A stretch of DNA of 64,000 bases from Azoarcus sp. DD4 (GTDB lineage: Bacteria; Pseudomonadota; Gammaproteobacteria; Burkholderiales; Rhodocyclaceae), in contig NZ_CP022958.1 of NCBI RefSeq assembly GCF_006496635.1, positions 2,728,001 through 2,792,000 of the forward strand, read 5' to 3'. Positions 29,553 to 37,350 of this stretch are shown here, one piece after another. How positions within the stretch are numbered: the first letter of the stretch is position 1; every line of letters starts with the position of its first letter. Under the pieces are notes generated by a model. That model was not told the DNA's origin, did no database searches, and was given only the letters and a program-made list of their open reading frames with translations. A program made the translations under genes and the position numbers.

Positions 29553-30047
29553 ATGTTCGATCCCCGACAGTTCCGTAACGCCCTCGGCCACTTCGCCACC
29601 GGCGTCGCCATCGTCACCACCCGCGATATCCACGGTGGTGCCATCGGCATCACCATCAACAGCTTTGCTTCGGTGTCGCTGGAGCCGCCGCTGGTGCTGT
29701 GGAGCCTGGCCAAGAACGCCTGGAGCGTAGCTGCGTTCGAAACCGCCGACTTCTTCGCCATCCACGTGCTGGCAGAGGACCAGCAGGACCTGTCCAACCG
29801 CTTCGCACGCGCCTCGGAAGACAAGTTCGCCGGCGTGAAGACCAGCGCCGGCCTTGGGGGAGCGCCGCTGCTGCCGGGATGTCCGGCGGTGTTCCAGTGC
29901 AGCACCGAGCACCACTACGACGGCGGCGATCACATCATCATCGTCGGTCGGGTACAGCACTTCCATACCGAGGAACGGCCGCCGCTGCTGTTCCATCGGG
30001 GGCGTTATCTGGCGGCTCCGATCGATCCCGAGGTATGCGCCGCCTGA
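29553..30047 (+). CDS. Flavin reductase partner (StyB-like), copy 1
   Basis: The 164-residue protein is a flavin reductase-like (HpaC/StyB) domain: FRNALGHFATGVAIVTTRD, INSFASVSLEPPLVLWSLAKN and the GDHIIIVGRV strand. It reduces FAD with NAD(P)H for the oxygenase encoded upstream. AGGAG precedes the ATG. A strong terminator follows, closing the SDR-styA-styB operon. Confidence 0.9.
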   Translation: MFDPRQFRNALGHFATGVAIVTTRDIHGGAIGITINSFASVSLEPPLVLWSLAKNAWSVAAFETADFFAIHVLAEDQQDLSNRFARASEDKFAGVKTSAGLGGAPLLPGCPAVFQCSTEHHYDGGDHIIIVGRVQHFHTEERPPLLFHRGRYLAAPIDPEVCAA

Positions 30048-30070
30048 GCGGGGAGCGCTTCGAAACAACA

Positions 30071-30094
30071 AGGGGCGCCGCAGCGCCCCTTTTC
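30071..30094 (+). terminator. Intrinsic terminator after the first StyAB operon
   Basis: AGGGGCGC-CGCA-GCGCCCCT forms an 8-bp stem with a 4-base loop, followed by TTTTCCTT. It ends 2 bp before the stop codon of the converging DUF808 gene. Confidence 0.85.
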
Positions 30095-30095
30095 C

Positions 30096-31052
30096 TTATG
30101 TGCCGGCGCGCAGCGCCCGCAGGCCGCCGCCCACCAGTTTGACCCCGGCCAGCACCACCCCGCCGGCGAGGATGCCGGTGACGCCGTCGATCAGCGTCGG
30201 CACCAGCGCTTCGAGCACCGGGCCGATGCCGGCGATGCCGCCCGCCGCATGCGCCACGCCATGGATCAGGTCGTGCGCACCCGGCAGGCCGTGAGTCAGG
30301 ATGCCGCCGCCGACCAGGAACATCGCCGCGGTGCCGACCACCGACAGCCCCTTCATCAGCCAGGGGGCGGCGCGCAGGATGCCGCGGCCGGTGGCGCGCT
30401 GCAGGCGCGCGAAAGCGCTCTCGCCGGCCTTGCGGCTGAGGTGCAGGCCGCCGTCGTCGAGCTTGACGATGCCGGCGACGAAGCCATACACCCCCACCGT
30501 CATCACCAGCGCGATGGTGGTCAGCACGGCGAACTGGGTGCCGAAGGGCTGGTCGGCCACGGTGCCGAGCGTGATCGCAATGATCTCCGCCGACAGGATG
30601 AAGTCGGTGCGCACCGCGCCTTTGATCTTGTCGCGCTCGAAGGCGCGTATGTCGATGTCCGGGTTGGCCAGCGCCTCGGTGAGCTCGGCGTGGTGGGCGT
30701 CGTCTTCCGTCTTGGCGTGCAGCAGCTTGTGGGCGAGCTTCTCGAAGCCTTCGAAGCACAGGAAGGCGCCGCCCACCATCAGCAGCGGCGTCACCAGCCA
30801 GGGCGCGAAGGCGCTGATCGCCAGCGCTGCCGGTACCAGGATGGCCTTGTTTCTGAGCGAGCCGAGCGCCACCGCCCACACTACCGGCAGTTCGCGGTCG
30901 GGGGAGACGCCGGTGACCTGCTGGGCGTTCAGCGCAAGGTCGTCGCCGAGCACGCCCGCGGTCTTCTTGGCGGCGACCTTGCTCATCACCGCCACGTCGT
31001 CGAGGACGGAGGCGATGTCGTCGATCAGGGCGAGCAGACTGGTCCCGGCCAT
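30096..31052 (-). CDS. DUF808 (YedI-like) membrane protein
   Basis: The 318-residue protein starts [33 protein letters not shown], the diagnostic start of DUF808, and has several membrane segments (about residues 65-100, 165-200, 220-250, 285-310). The family is widespread in proteobacteria and its function is unknown. It stands alone between the terminator and the GMC gene and does not obviously belong to the catabolic operons. Confidence 0.88.
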   Translation of the reverse strand: MAGTSLLALIDDIASVLDDVAVMSKVAAKKTAGVLGDDLALNAQQVTGVSPDRELPVVWAVALGSLRNKAILVPAALAISAFAPWLVTPLLMVGGAFLCFEGFEKLAHKLLHAKTEDDAHHAELTEALANPDIDIRAFERDKIKGAVRTDFILSAEIIAITLGTVADQPFGTQFAVLTTIALVMTVGVYGFVAGIVKLDDGGLHLSRKAGESAFARLQRATGRGILRAAPWLMKGLSVVGTAAMFLVGGGILTHGLPGAHDLIHGVAHAAGGIAGIGPVLEALVPTLIDGVTGILAGGVVLAGVKLVGGGLRALRAGT

Positions 31053-31204
31053 CTCAAGCCTCCACGCGCGCGCAGGCGCAACGGACGATATCGATCGGAT
31101 GGACGGCGTGCGATGGCTGCATGGCGGGCGCTCGGAGAGTATGGGGCGCCCACGGTACGACGAGCGGGTAGCAGCGTCAATCGCCGCGCTGCAGCATTGC
31201 CGAC

Positions 31205-32782
31205 TCAGCCGGCGTAGTCGCGCCAGTGGCGGGCGATGTGTGCCGCCGTGCGATGAGCCAGCGCCGATGCGGTGAAGGTCGGATTGACCGCACCGCCGCT
31301 CGGGAACAGCCCCGGGCCGGCGATGAAGAGATTGGCCAGTTCGTGACAGCGGCCCCAGCCGTCGGTGACCGAACTCGCCGGGTCGCTGCCCATGCGGGTG
31401 CCGCCGATCAGGTGCATGCTCGCCATCGGCCCGTGCCAGGCACTGCGGGCGCCAGCGCTCCTGAAGATCTCGACGCCCTCCTTCATCGCGTGCGCGTACA
31501 GGCGCAGCGCGTTGTCGTCGAAGCGGTGCACCACGCGCATCTTCGCCATGCCGGCGCGGTCGCTGCCGGGCACGAGCTCCAGCCTGTTCTCGGCCAGCGG
31601 CAGGGTTTCGCCCACGGCGGTCATCGAGGCGAAGCGGCTGGCGGCCTCGGCCATGAAGGCATTGAAGGCGTCGCCGTGCAGGTCGGGCCGGCTGCAGGCG
31701 ATGCCGAGCAGGTCGTTGGGCTTGGCGGAATGCGCGATCAGCCACTGGTAGCCGCCGATGAAATCCTTGCCCTCGCCCGCCGCCTTCGCGTAACGATCCT
31801 GACAGACCAGTTGCCCGCCGCTGACACCGAGGTGGCAGTCGGTGGTTTCGTCGAACAGGCCGAACACGCCGCCGGCAGCATGGGTGTGCAGGTAGCGGCC
31901 GACGGTGCCGGAAGCGTTCGCCAGCCCGTCCGGGTGGCGATCCGTGGCCGAGGCCAGCAGCAACCGCGGCGTCTCCAGCGCGAAGGCTGCCACCACCACC
32001 AGCGCGGCCGGCTGGAACACGCGCTCGCCGTTGGGGCGGGCGACGATCACGCCGATGCTGCGTTTGCCGGCGGCGTCGGTGACGATGCGCTCGACGCGGT
32101 GCCGGTAATGCAGCGCGGCGCCGCCCTCCTTCGCCCACTTCAGATAGGTGACGAGCGGATTGGCAAGCGCGCCGGTGGGGCAGCCCGCGTCGCACCAGCC
32201 GTCGTAGATGCAGGCCTCGCGGCCGCGGTAAGGCGCGGTGGCGATGGCCAGCGGCAGCGGCGCGACGTGCATGCCGTGGCGTTCGAAGCCGCGCGCCAGG
32301 ATCTCGCCCTGACGGAAACGCGGCACCGGCGGCAGCGGGTAGTCGGCCCCGGGCGGACGCCAGCGCTCGGCGGCGGCGTCGCCGGCCAGGCCGACCTGGG
32401 CCTGTACCGCGTCGTAATGCGGCCGCAGCTCGTCGTAGCCCAGCGGCCAGTCGGCGGCGACGCCGTGACGGCGGCGCATCTCAAAGTCTTCCGGGTGCAG
32501 GCGGAACCAGCAGGCGTAGTGATGGGCGGCAGTGCCGCCGGCGCCCTGCCCGGTGTTGAAGGTGATGCCGAGCGGATGGGTACCGGTACTCGCGGCAAGG
32601 TCGGGCGTGCCCTTCAGCCGCCGCGCCCAGATCTGCGAGCTGACCAGCGCTGCAGTGCCGCGCTCGGCGCCTGCCTCGAACACGACTACGCTGCGGCCGG
32701 CGGCGGCCAGCTCGGCCGCGATCAGGCTGCCGGCCTGACCGGCGCCGACTATGACGACTTCGGTTTCCCTGAGCGTCTTCAT
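31205..32782 (-). CDS. GMC-family FAD oxidoreductase
   Basis: The 525-residue protein has the FAD motif [17 protein letters not shown], the CDAGCPTGA cysteine motif seen in GMC dehydrogenases that pair with a gluconate-dehydrogenase-type small subunit, the active-site His in [14 protein letters not shown], and the Asn in [13 protein letters not shown]. It oxidises an alcohol, sugar or sterol-like hydroxyl; the substrate is unknown. The start overlaps the small subunit stop (ATGA). No cytochrome c subunit follows, which is unusual for this class. Its promoter carries paired XylS-like boxes. Confidence 0.85.
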   Translation of the reverse strand: MKTLRETEVVIVGAGQAGSLIAAELAAAGRSVVVFEAGAERGTAALVSSQIWARRLKGTPDLAASTGTHPLGITFNTGQGAGGTAAHHYACWFRLHPEDFEMRRRHGVAADWPLGYDELRPHYDAVQAQVGLAGDAAAERWRPPGADYPLPPVPRFRQGEILARGFERHGMHVAPLPLAIATAPYRGREACIYDGWCDAGCPTGALANPLVTYLKWAKEGGAALHYRHRVERIVTDAAGKRSIGVIVARPNGERVFQPAALVVVAAFALETPRLLLASATDRHPDGLANASGTVGRYLHTHAAGGVFGLFDETTDCHLGVSGGQLVCQDRYAKAAGEGKDFIGGYQWLIAHSAKPNDLLGIACSRPDLHGDAFNAFMAEAASRFASMTAVGETLPLAENRLELVPGSDRAGMAKMRVVHRFDDNALRLYAHAMKEGVEIFRSAGARSAWHGPMASMHLIGGTRMGSDPASSVTDGWGRCHELANLFIAGPGLFPSGGAVNPTFTASALAHRTAAHIARHWRDYAG

Positions 32783-33393
32783 GTGCGGGCCCTCCGCCTG
32801 ATGCCTGTTGCACCCGGCCAAGGCGCGGATGGATCGATGTGGGCGCGGTAATCGAGGCCCAGCCGTTCGATACCGGGACGGGTGCCGAACACCAGGTCGG
32901 CGCCGTCCGCCTTGCTGACGAAGTAGAAGAGACCGGCGGGCGGCCCGGTCCAGCCCTCCGGCTGCCCAGCCGCCACGGCATCGATCAGCCGTTTGCGGGC
33001 GTCGGCGTCGAGCGCAGCGAAAGGACGGCCCGACAGGCGCTGCGCCAGTGCCTCCACCGCGTCCAGTCCGTCGCGGTAGAAATCCGCCGGGCTGCCGGGC
33101 CAGTCCATATAGCGCAGGAAAAGCGTGCTGGCGTCGCGCGGCTGGCCGAGCTGGCCGACGAGGTAGGCAGCGGCGCCGGCCGCAGCAGCGCCAGGCACCA
33201 GCGCGTCGAGCCAATGCGACCAGCGCGCCAGCGTATGGCGCGACAGCGTGGTGGCGGGCGCCGGCGCCTTTGCTGCGGCCTGGGCAGCAAGTGCGGCGGC
33301 GCCCAGGCCGACGCCGGCCTTGAGCGTCTGCCGGCGTGCCGGATCGGGCGCTTTGGCAGGGCCGGTGGTGGTGCCGGCGAGCGGATGCTTCAT
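32779..33393 (-). CDS. Gluconate 2-dehydrogenase subunit 3-like protein
   Basis: The 204-residue protein has an N-terminal Tat-type signal (ARRQTLKAG followed by a hydrophobic stretch, about residues 20-42) and a small-subunit body resembling gluconate 2-dehydrogenase subunit 3 (DALVPGA, FLRYMDWPGSPADFYRDGL). Such subunits accompany GMC dehydrogenases through the Tat pathway. GAGG lies upstream of the ATG. The 4-bp overlap with the GMC gene indicates a complex; export as a pair is inferred. Confidence 0.75.
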   Translation of the reverse strand: MKHPLAGTTTGPAKAPDPARRQTLKAGVGLGAAALAAQAAAKAPAPATTLSRHTLARWSHWLDALVPGAAAAGAAAYLVGQLGQPRDASTLFLRYMDWPGSPADFYRDGLDAVEALAQRLSGRPFAALDADARKRLIDAVAAGQPEGWTGPPAGLFYFVSKADGADLVFGTRPGIERLGLDYRAHIDPSAPWPGATGIRRRART

Positions 33394-33455
33394 GCGGGTG
33401 TCCTCGGATGGATGGGCGTCGCCGCCCGCGCAGCCGGTGCGCGGGCGTTTGCTGG

Positions 33456-33518
33456 AAGCTAGCGCGCCCACTGCCGCAGGAGCTATCCAGCCCCTGCAGG
33501 CCTTGTCCGGAAAGTGCA
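33456..33518 (-). promoter_or_regulatory. Paired XylS-like boxes and promoter of the GMC operon
   Basis: On the minus strand the boxes are TGCA-N6-GGACA (33504-33518) and TGCA-N6-GGATA (33484-33498), exactly 20 bp apart. TAGCTT (33456-33461) begins 23 bp after the second box and fits a -10 element. The first GMC-operon codon lies at 33393. The architecture matches five other promoters in the window. Confidence 0.65.
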
Positions 33519-33634
33519 GCACGCTTGCAGGAAGTGCCGGACGATGCCGCAGGCGGTGTTGACGTCCAGTTCGGCCTTCTGGCCGCAGGCAGGGCGGAAC
33601 CACTGGTCCGGCGCGGCGCCGGCCGGCGCTGCCG

Positions 33635-34153
33635 TCACGGCATCGCCTCGCGCGCGACGCGGGCGAAGGCGCCGTCGCGATAGAGCAGCGGCATCGCGTC
33701 CGCCACGGTGCGCAGCTCGATCACGTCGGCGACGACGATGGCGTGGGTGGCGGATTCGTGCATCTCCACCACCTCGCAGTCGAAGCTCGCCAGCGCGTCG
33801 GCAAGGATGGGCGCGCCGCTGCGCCCGGTCTCCCAGCGCCCTTCGGCAAAGCGCGCCTCGCCGCTGCAACGGCTGGAGCCGAAGCGCATGCACAGCGCGC
33901 CCTGCCCTTCGGCCAGCATGTTCATCGCCAGCACCCGGCTGGCACGCAGCAGCGGGTAGGCGCTGGCAGCGGTGTTGATGCACACCAGCAGCCGCGGCGG
34001 CTCGGTGCTCACCGAGCACAGTGACGACACCGTCAGCCCGCCGCGCACACCCTCGTGCGCGGTGGTGACCACCGCGGTGGGCAGCGCCAGCTGGCGCATG
34101 CCGCGCCGGAACTCGTCGGCCGACAGCGGCGCCTCCAGCACCGCGCTGCTCAT
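33635..34153 (-). CDS. Flavin reductase partner of the LLM monooxygenase
   Basis: The 172-residue protein is a flavin reductase-like domain (FRRGMRQLALPTAVVTTAHEG, TVSSLCSVSTEPPRLLVCIN, MHESATHAIVVADV). It supplies reduced FMN or FAD to the luciferase-like monooxygenase whose gene overlaps its start by 4 bp (ATGA). It is the third reductase of this fold in the window, each paired with a different oxygenase. Confidence 0.9.
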   Translation of the reverse strand: MSSAVLEAPLSADEFRRGMRQLALPTAVVTTAHEGVRGGLTVSSLCSVSTEPPRLLVCINTAASAYPLLRASRVLAMNMLAEGQGALCMRFGSSRCSGEARFAEGRWETGRSGAPILADALASFDCEVVEMHESATHAIVVADVIELRTVADAMPLLYRDGAFARVAREAMP

Positions 34154-35280
34154 GGCGCCACCTTGAAGGGCTGGCGCAGCCCGCGCGCTTCCAGGATGGG
34201 CAGCACGGTGTCGCGGAAGTAGGGAAATTCCTCGGCGTAATCGACGAAGGACAGCGTCGAACCGGCGAAGCCCGCTTCGTGCAGCGCGCAGATGCCGTCG
34301 GCCACCTGCTGCGGATCGCCCACCAGCGGATAGCCGCCGTGGCCACCGGAGAAACGGTCGCGGATCAGCTTCAGTTGGTCCTTCGGGAACGACTCGGCAT
34401 GGGCGAACATCAGCCGGATGATGTTGTCGACTGCCGCCCAGTCGGCGTGCTCCTGCGAGTAGTAGCGGTGGTAGTCCTCGGCTTCCTTCTGCGTGGGGCG
34501 GCAGACCACGTAGGAGAAGGTCAGCACGTCGATGTCGCGGCCCTTGGCGGCGGCCATCGCCTTGATCTCGGCGACCTCGGCCTTCGAGCGTGCCAGATCG
34601 ATCGCCGAGGTGAACAGGAAGTCGGCGTTGCGGGTGGCGAAGTCGCGGCCCTGGGCAGAGCCGGCGGCGTTGAAGATGGGGACGCGGTCCACCACCGGGT
34701 GGGGCTGGCCGTAGGCGCCCTTCAGCTTGAAGAACTCGCCGTCCCAGTCGAAGGGTGCGCTCTCGTACCACAGCTTCTCGATGATGTCGTACCACTCCTG
34801 CCCCATGCGGTAGCGGGTTTCGTGGTCGTCCGGCAGGGTCTGGCCCATGGCGTCGTATTCCGGCTTGTTCCAGCCGCAGACGATGTTGAGACCGGCGCGG
34901 CCCCGACCGATCTGGTCGATGGTGGCGATCTGCTTGGCAACCACCACCGGATGGTTGCAGGCGGTGTGGATGGTGGCGAAGACGTTGATGTGCTTGGTGT
35001 GCGCCAGCAGGCCGGCGGCCCAGGTCATGGTCTCCAGCACGTTGCCGTGGAAGTCGGTGGCGCCGCCGTAGCCGATCCAGCGCGCGATAGGCAGCATGAA
35101 CTCGATGCCGGCGGCGTCGGCCAGCCTGGCCAGGCGCAGGTTGTTGTCCCAGGTGTTCTGCCAGCGTTCGGGCATCTGGGTGACGGACATGCCGCCGGAG
35201 CAGTTGGCGGCGAAGAAGCCGAGCTTGAACTTGTTGTCGTTGCGGACCGGGGGCACGAAGGTGCCGGTGCGTTCGCTCAT
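34150..35280 (-). CDS. Luciferase-like (LLM) flavin-dependent monooxygenase
   Basis: The 376-residue protein belongs to the bacterial luciferase/alkanesulfonate monooxygenase family: FFAANCSGGMSV, ATIHTACNHPVVVAKQIATID, GRAGLNIVCGWNKPEYDAMG and GDPQQVADGI. It uses reduced flavin from the partner reductase to oxygenate an unknown substrate; relatives act on sulfonates, pyrimidines (RutA), long-chain aldehydes and N-heterocycles. AAGGA precedes the ATG. The gene follows an AraC gene and has its own boxed promoter in the gap. Confidence 0.9.
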   Translation of the reverse strand: MSERTGTFVPPVRNDNKFKLGFFAANCSGGMSVTQMPERWQNTWDNNLRLARLADAAGIEFMLPIARWIGYGGATDFHGNVLETMTWAAGLLAHTKHINVFATIHTACNHPVVVAKQIATIDQIGRGRAGLNIVCGWNKPEYDAMGQTLPDDHETRYRMGQEWYDIIEKLWYESAPFDWDGEFFKLKGAYGQPHPVVDRVPIFNAAGSAQGRDFATRNADFLFTSAIDLARSKAEVAEIKAMAAAKGRDIDVLTFSYVVCRPTQKEAEDYHRYYSQEHADWAAVDNIIRLMFAHAESFPKDQLKLIRDRFSGGHGGYPLVGDPQQVADGICALHEAGFAGSTLSFVDYAEEFPYFRDTVLPILEARGLRQPFKVAP

Positions 35281-35340
35281 GTTCGTATCCTTATGGTCAG
35301 GCTGTCGGGGATGCCGGCCATCGGTGGCCGGCATGTGCCC

Positions 35341-35402
35341 AATCTAGTGACGCGATACGAAGCGAACTATCCCGAAACTCCGCTGCTTATCCCGAAGTTG
35401 CA
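35341..35402 (-). promoter_or_regulatory. Paired XylS-like boxes and promoter of the LLM operon
   Basis: On the minus strand the distal box is TGCA-N6-GGATA (35388-35402) and the proximal box is CGGA-N6-GGATA (35368-35382), 20 bp apart. TAGATT (35341-35346) begins 22 bp after the proximal box. Transcription would start about 55 bp upstream of the LLM ATG. This is the clearest copy of the motif for GGATA spacing. Confidence 0.7.
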
Positions 35403-35421
35403 GGATTCGGCGGCGAGCCGT

Positions 35422-36438
35422 TCAGCGGTTGAGGGTGGCAGAGGGACTTTCGCCGAAGCAGCGCTTGTAATCGACCGCGAAATGCCCGAGGTGCGAAAAG
35501 CCCCAGCGCATCGCCACGCAGGTCACGTTGGTGGTTTCGGGCGAGGCGCGCAGCAGTTCCTCGTGCACCCGCTGCATCCGCACATCCTTGAGGTACTGCA
35601 TGGGCGTGGTGTTGCGGTACTTGCGGAAACCGGCGAAGAGCGAGCGGGTGCTGACGCCGGCGTGCTCGGCAATCTCGCCGATGGTGAGCGGCTCGTGGGC
35701 GTTTTCCTCGATGTAGCGTTCGGTGCGCTTGACGAAGTGCGGCGCGACGGTGGGGCCGTCGTGGGCGAGTCTTTCCGAATAGTTGTGCGGCTGGCATAGC
35801 AGCAGGGTGGTGATCACCATCTGCTCGATCTGGGCCGAGAACAGCGGCGAATCGAGGATGGGATCGCCCTGCGGGTTCTCGTGGCCGATTTCCTCGCACA
35901 GCCAGTTCATCAGGCGCACCCAGGACAGGCAGCGGCTGTCGGGCAGCGACATCTGCGGCAGGAATTCCACCGGCTGGCGCAGATCGCCTCCGAGGTGCTG
36001 GCGGCAATGGCGCTCCAGTGTGTCGCGGTCGATCCTGACGAACAGCTTTTCGGTATCGGCGCCGTGGCGGATGGAGACCGGTTGCGTCGGGCTGATGACC
36101 GAGGCGACATCCGGCGTGGAGTTCACCGTGTGGCGGCCATGTTCCACCACCTCGGTGCCGCGGATGGGCATCTGGATGAGGGCGAAGTCGCCGAGCTCGC
36201 CAGGATCGATCGCCACGCTGGCGCCGTAGCGCATGCGGCCGACACCGATGCCGCGTATCGGCCGGAAGTACATCTCGGCGCCGATCCGGCTGCTGCTGCC
36301 CATCACCCGCAGGCGGTGGTCGCAGAACACCTGCGACACGCGGTTGCGGGCTTCCTCGAGGTCCGAGGTGCGGAACAGCGGAAAATTGGCGAGGACCGGC
36401 CCCGCGCCGGCCGGCGCGAAGTGGCGTTGTGCTTCCAT
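35422..36438 (-). CDS. AraC/XylS-family regulator, paralog 1
   Basis: The 338-residue protein has an AraC-binding-like sensor domain and a C-terminal pair of helix-turn-helix motifs (LTIGEIAEHAGVSTRSLFAGF and TCVAMRWGFSHLGHFAVDYKRCFGESPS). The RSLFAGF recognition helix is shared with the regulators at 41784 and, nearly, 62919. It lies between the LLM operon and the divergent mobB gene, both of which carry XylS-like boxes, so it is the first candidate to bind them. The ligand is unknown. Confidence 0.88.
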   Translation of the reverse strand: MEAQRHFAPAGAGPVLANFPLFRTSDLEEARNRVSQVFCDHRLRVMGSSSRIGAEMYFRPIRGIGVGRMRYGASVAIDPGELGDFALIQMPIRGTEVVEHGRHTVNSTPDVASVISPTQPVSIRHGADTEKLFVRIDRDTLERHCRQHLGGDLRQPVEFLPQMSLPDSRCLSWVRLMNWLCEEIGHENPQGDPILDSPLFSAQIEQMVITTLLLCQPHNYSERLAHDGPTVAPHFVKRTERYIEENAHEPLTIGEIAEHAGVSTRSLFAGFRKYRNTTPMQYLKDVRMQRVHEELLRASPETTNVTCVAMRWGFSHLGHFAVDYKRCFGESPSATLNR

Positions 36439-36598
36439 GGCGTCTCCTCCAATGGGTTCCTGTCGATGCAGGATTTATTTATGTCTAAATTAAAACAGAT
36501 GTAACTCTCTTACGTCTATTACTTTTCCCGTACTGCCCGCAATGTCTTTCCCCGTGGCGGGAAGTGGCGCCCTGCCGGGCGGTGGCCGGCGTGCAAAG

Positions 36599-36661
36599 TG
36601 CAGCTGTCGGATAGGGCTTGCGGCCTGCGGATAGGCAGCGCCACCCGCGCTCCCCTAGCCT
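36599..36661 (+). promoter_or_regulatory. Paired XylS-like boxes and promoter of mobB
   Basis: TGCA-N6-GGATA (36599-36613) and TGCG-N6-GGATA (36619-36633) are 20 bp apart. TAGCCT (36656-36661) follows after 23 bp as a -10 candidate. The mobB ATG lies at 36703. The 264-bp gap 36439-36702 otherwise contains only the region upstream of the divergent AraC gene. Confidence 0.7.
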
Positions 36662-36702
36662 TCGCCCGTTCGTGGCGAAGGTGTATCGACAGGGAGGCGG
36701 GA

Positions 36703-37254
36703 ATGAAGGTGTTCGGTTTTGCCGGCTACAGCGGCGCGGGAAAGACGACGCTGATCGAAGGGGTCACCCGCGGGCTGGTCGGCCGTGGCCTGCGCGTTTC
36801 GCTGGTCAAGCACGCCCATCAAAGCTTCGACCTCGACCAGCCGGGCAAGGACTCCTGGCGTCATCGCCAGGCCGGTTGCGCCGAAGTCCTGCTGGTATCC
36901 AAGGAGCGCGTGGCGCTGATGCGCGAGCTGCGCGGCGCGCCCGAGCCGGGTCTAGACGCGGTGATCGGCCTGCTTGCGCCATGCGACGTGGTGCTGGTCG
37001 AGGGCTACAAGCATGCGCCCATCCCCAAGATGGAGGTGCGCCGCGCGGCCGCGCCCGCCAGTCCGCTGCACCGCAGCGACCCGTGGATCGTGGCGGTGGC
37101 CAGCGACCGCGGCGAGAACACCCATCTGCCGGTATTCCCGCTCGACGCCTGCGGCGCCATCTCGGACTTCATCTGCAATTACCTCGCCCTGCGCGCGCCG
37201 GACTGCGCCTGCGGAAGCTGCAGCGCAGGGACAGGCGCTGCGGCCCTCGGATAG
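36703..37254 (+). CDS. mobB: Molybdopterin-guanine dinucleotide biosynthesis protein B
   Basis: The 183-residue P-loop protein has Walker A in GYSGAGKTTLIEGV and the MobB pattern VSLVKHAHQSFDLDQPGKDSWRHRQAG and VLVEGYKHAPIPKMEV. MobB helps load the molybdenum cofactor dinucleotide. AGGGAGG precedes the ATG. It stands directly upstream of a bis-MGD enzyme operon, which suggests dedicated cofactor supply. The C-terminus has an extra CACGSC cysteine motif of unknown use. Its 3' end contains the boxes for the padB promoter. Confidence 0.9.
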   Translation: MKVFGFAGYSGAGKTTLIEGVTRGLVGRGLRVSLVKHAHQSFDLDQPGKDSWRHRQAGCAEVLLVSKERVALMRELRGAPEPGLDAVIGLLAPCDVVLVEGYKHAPIPKMEVRRAAAPASPLHRSDPWIVAVASDRGENTHLPVFPLDACGAISDFICNYLALRAPDCACGSCSAGTGAAALG

Positions 37255-37280
37255 TCCCCATGCACGCCACTTCATAAGCT
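37219..37280 (+). promoter_or_regulatory. Paired XylS-like boxes and promoter of the padBCD-like operon
   Basis: TGCA-N6-GGACA (37219-37233) and TGCG-N6-GGATA (37239-37253) lie 20 bp apart inside the last codons of mobB. TAAGCT (37275-37280) begins 22 bp after the second box. The padB ATG is at 37351. The operon can thus be transcribed independently of mobB. Confidence 0.6.
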
Positions 37281-37350
37281 GCGTCCCTACGCGCTGTCCT
37301 TCGTCGGGGCGGGCGCGTCCGAAAGACCCTGCAAGGAGCACGGCAGAATC

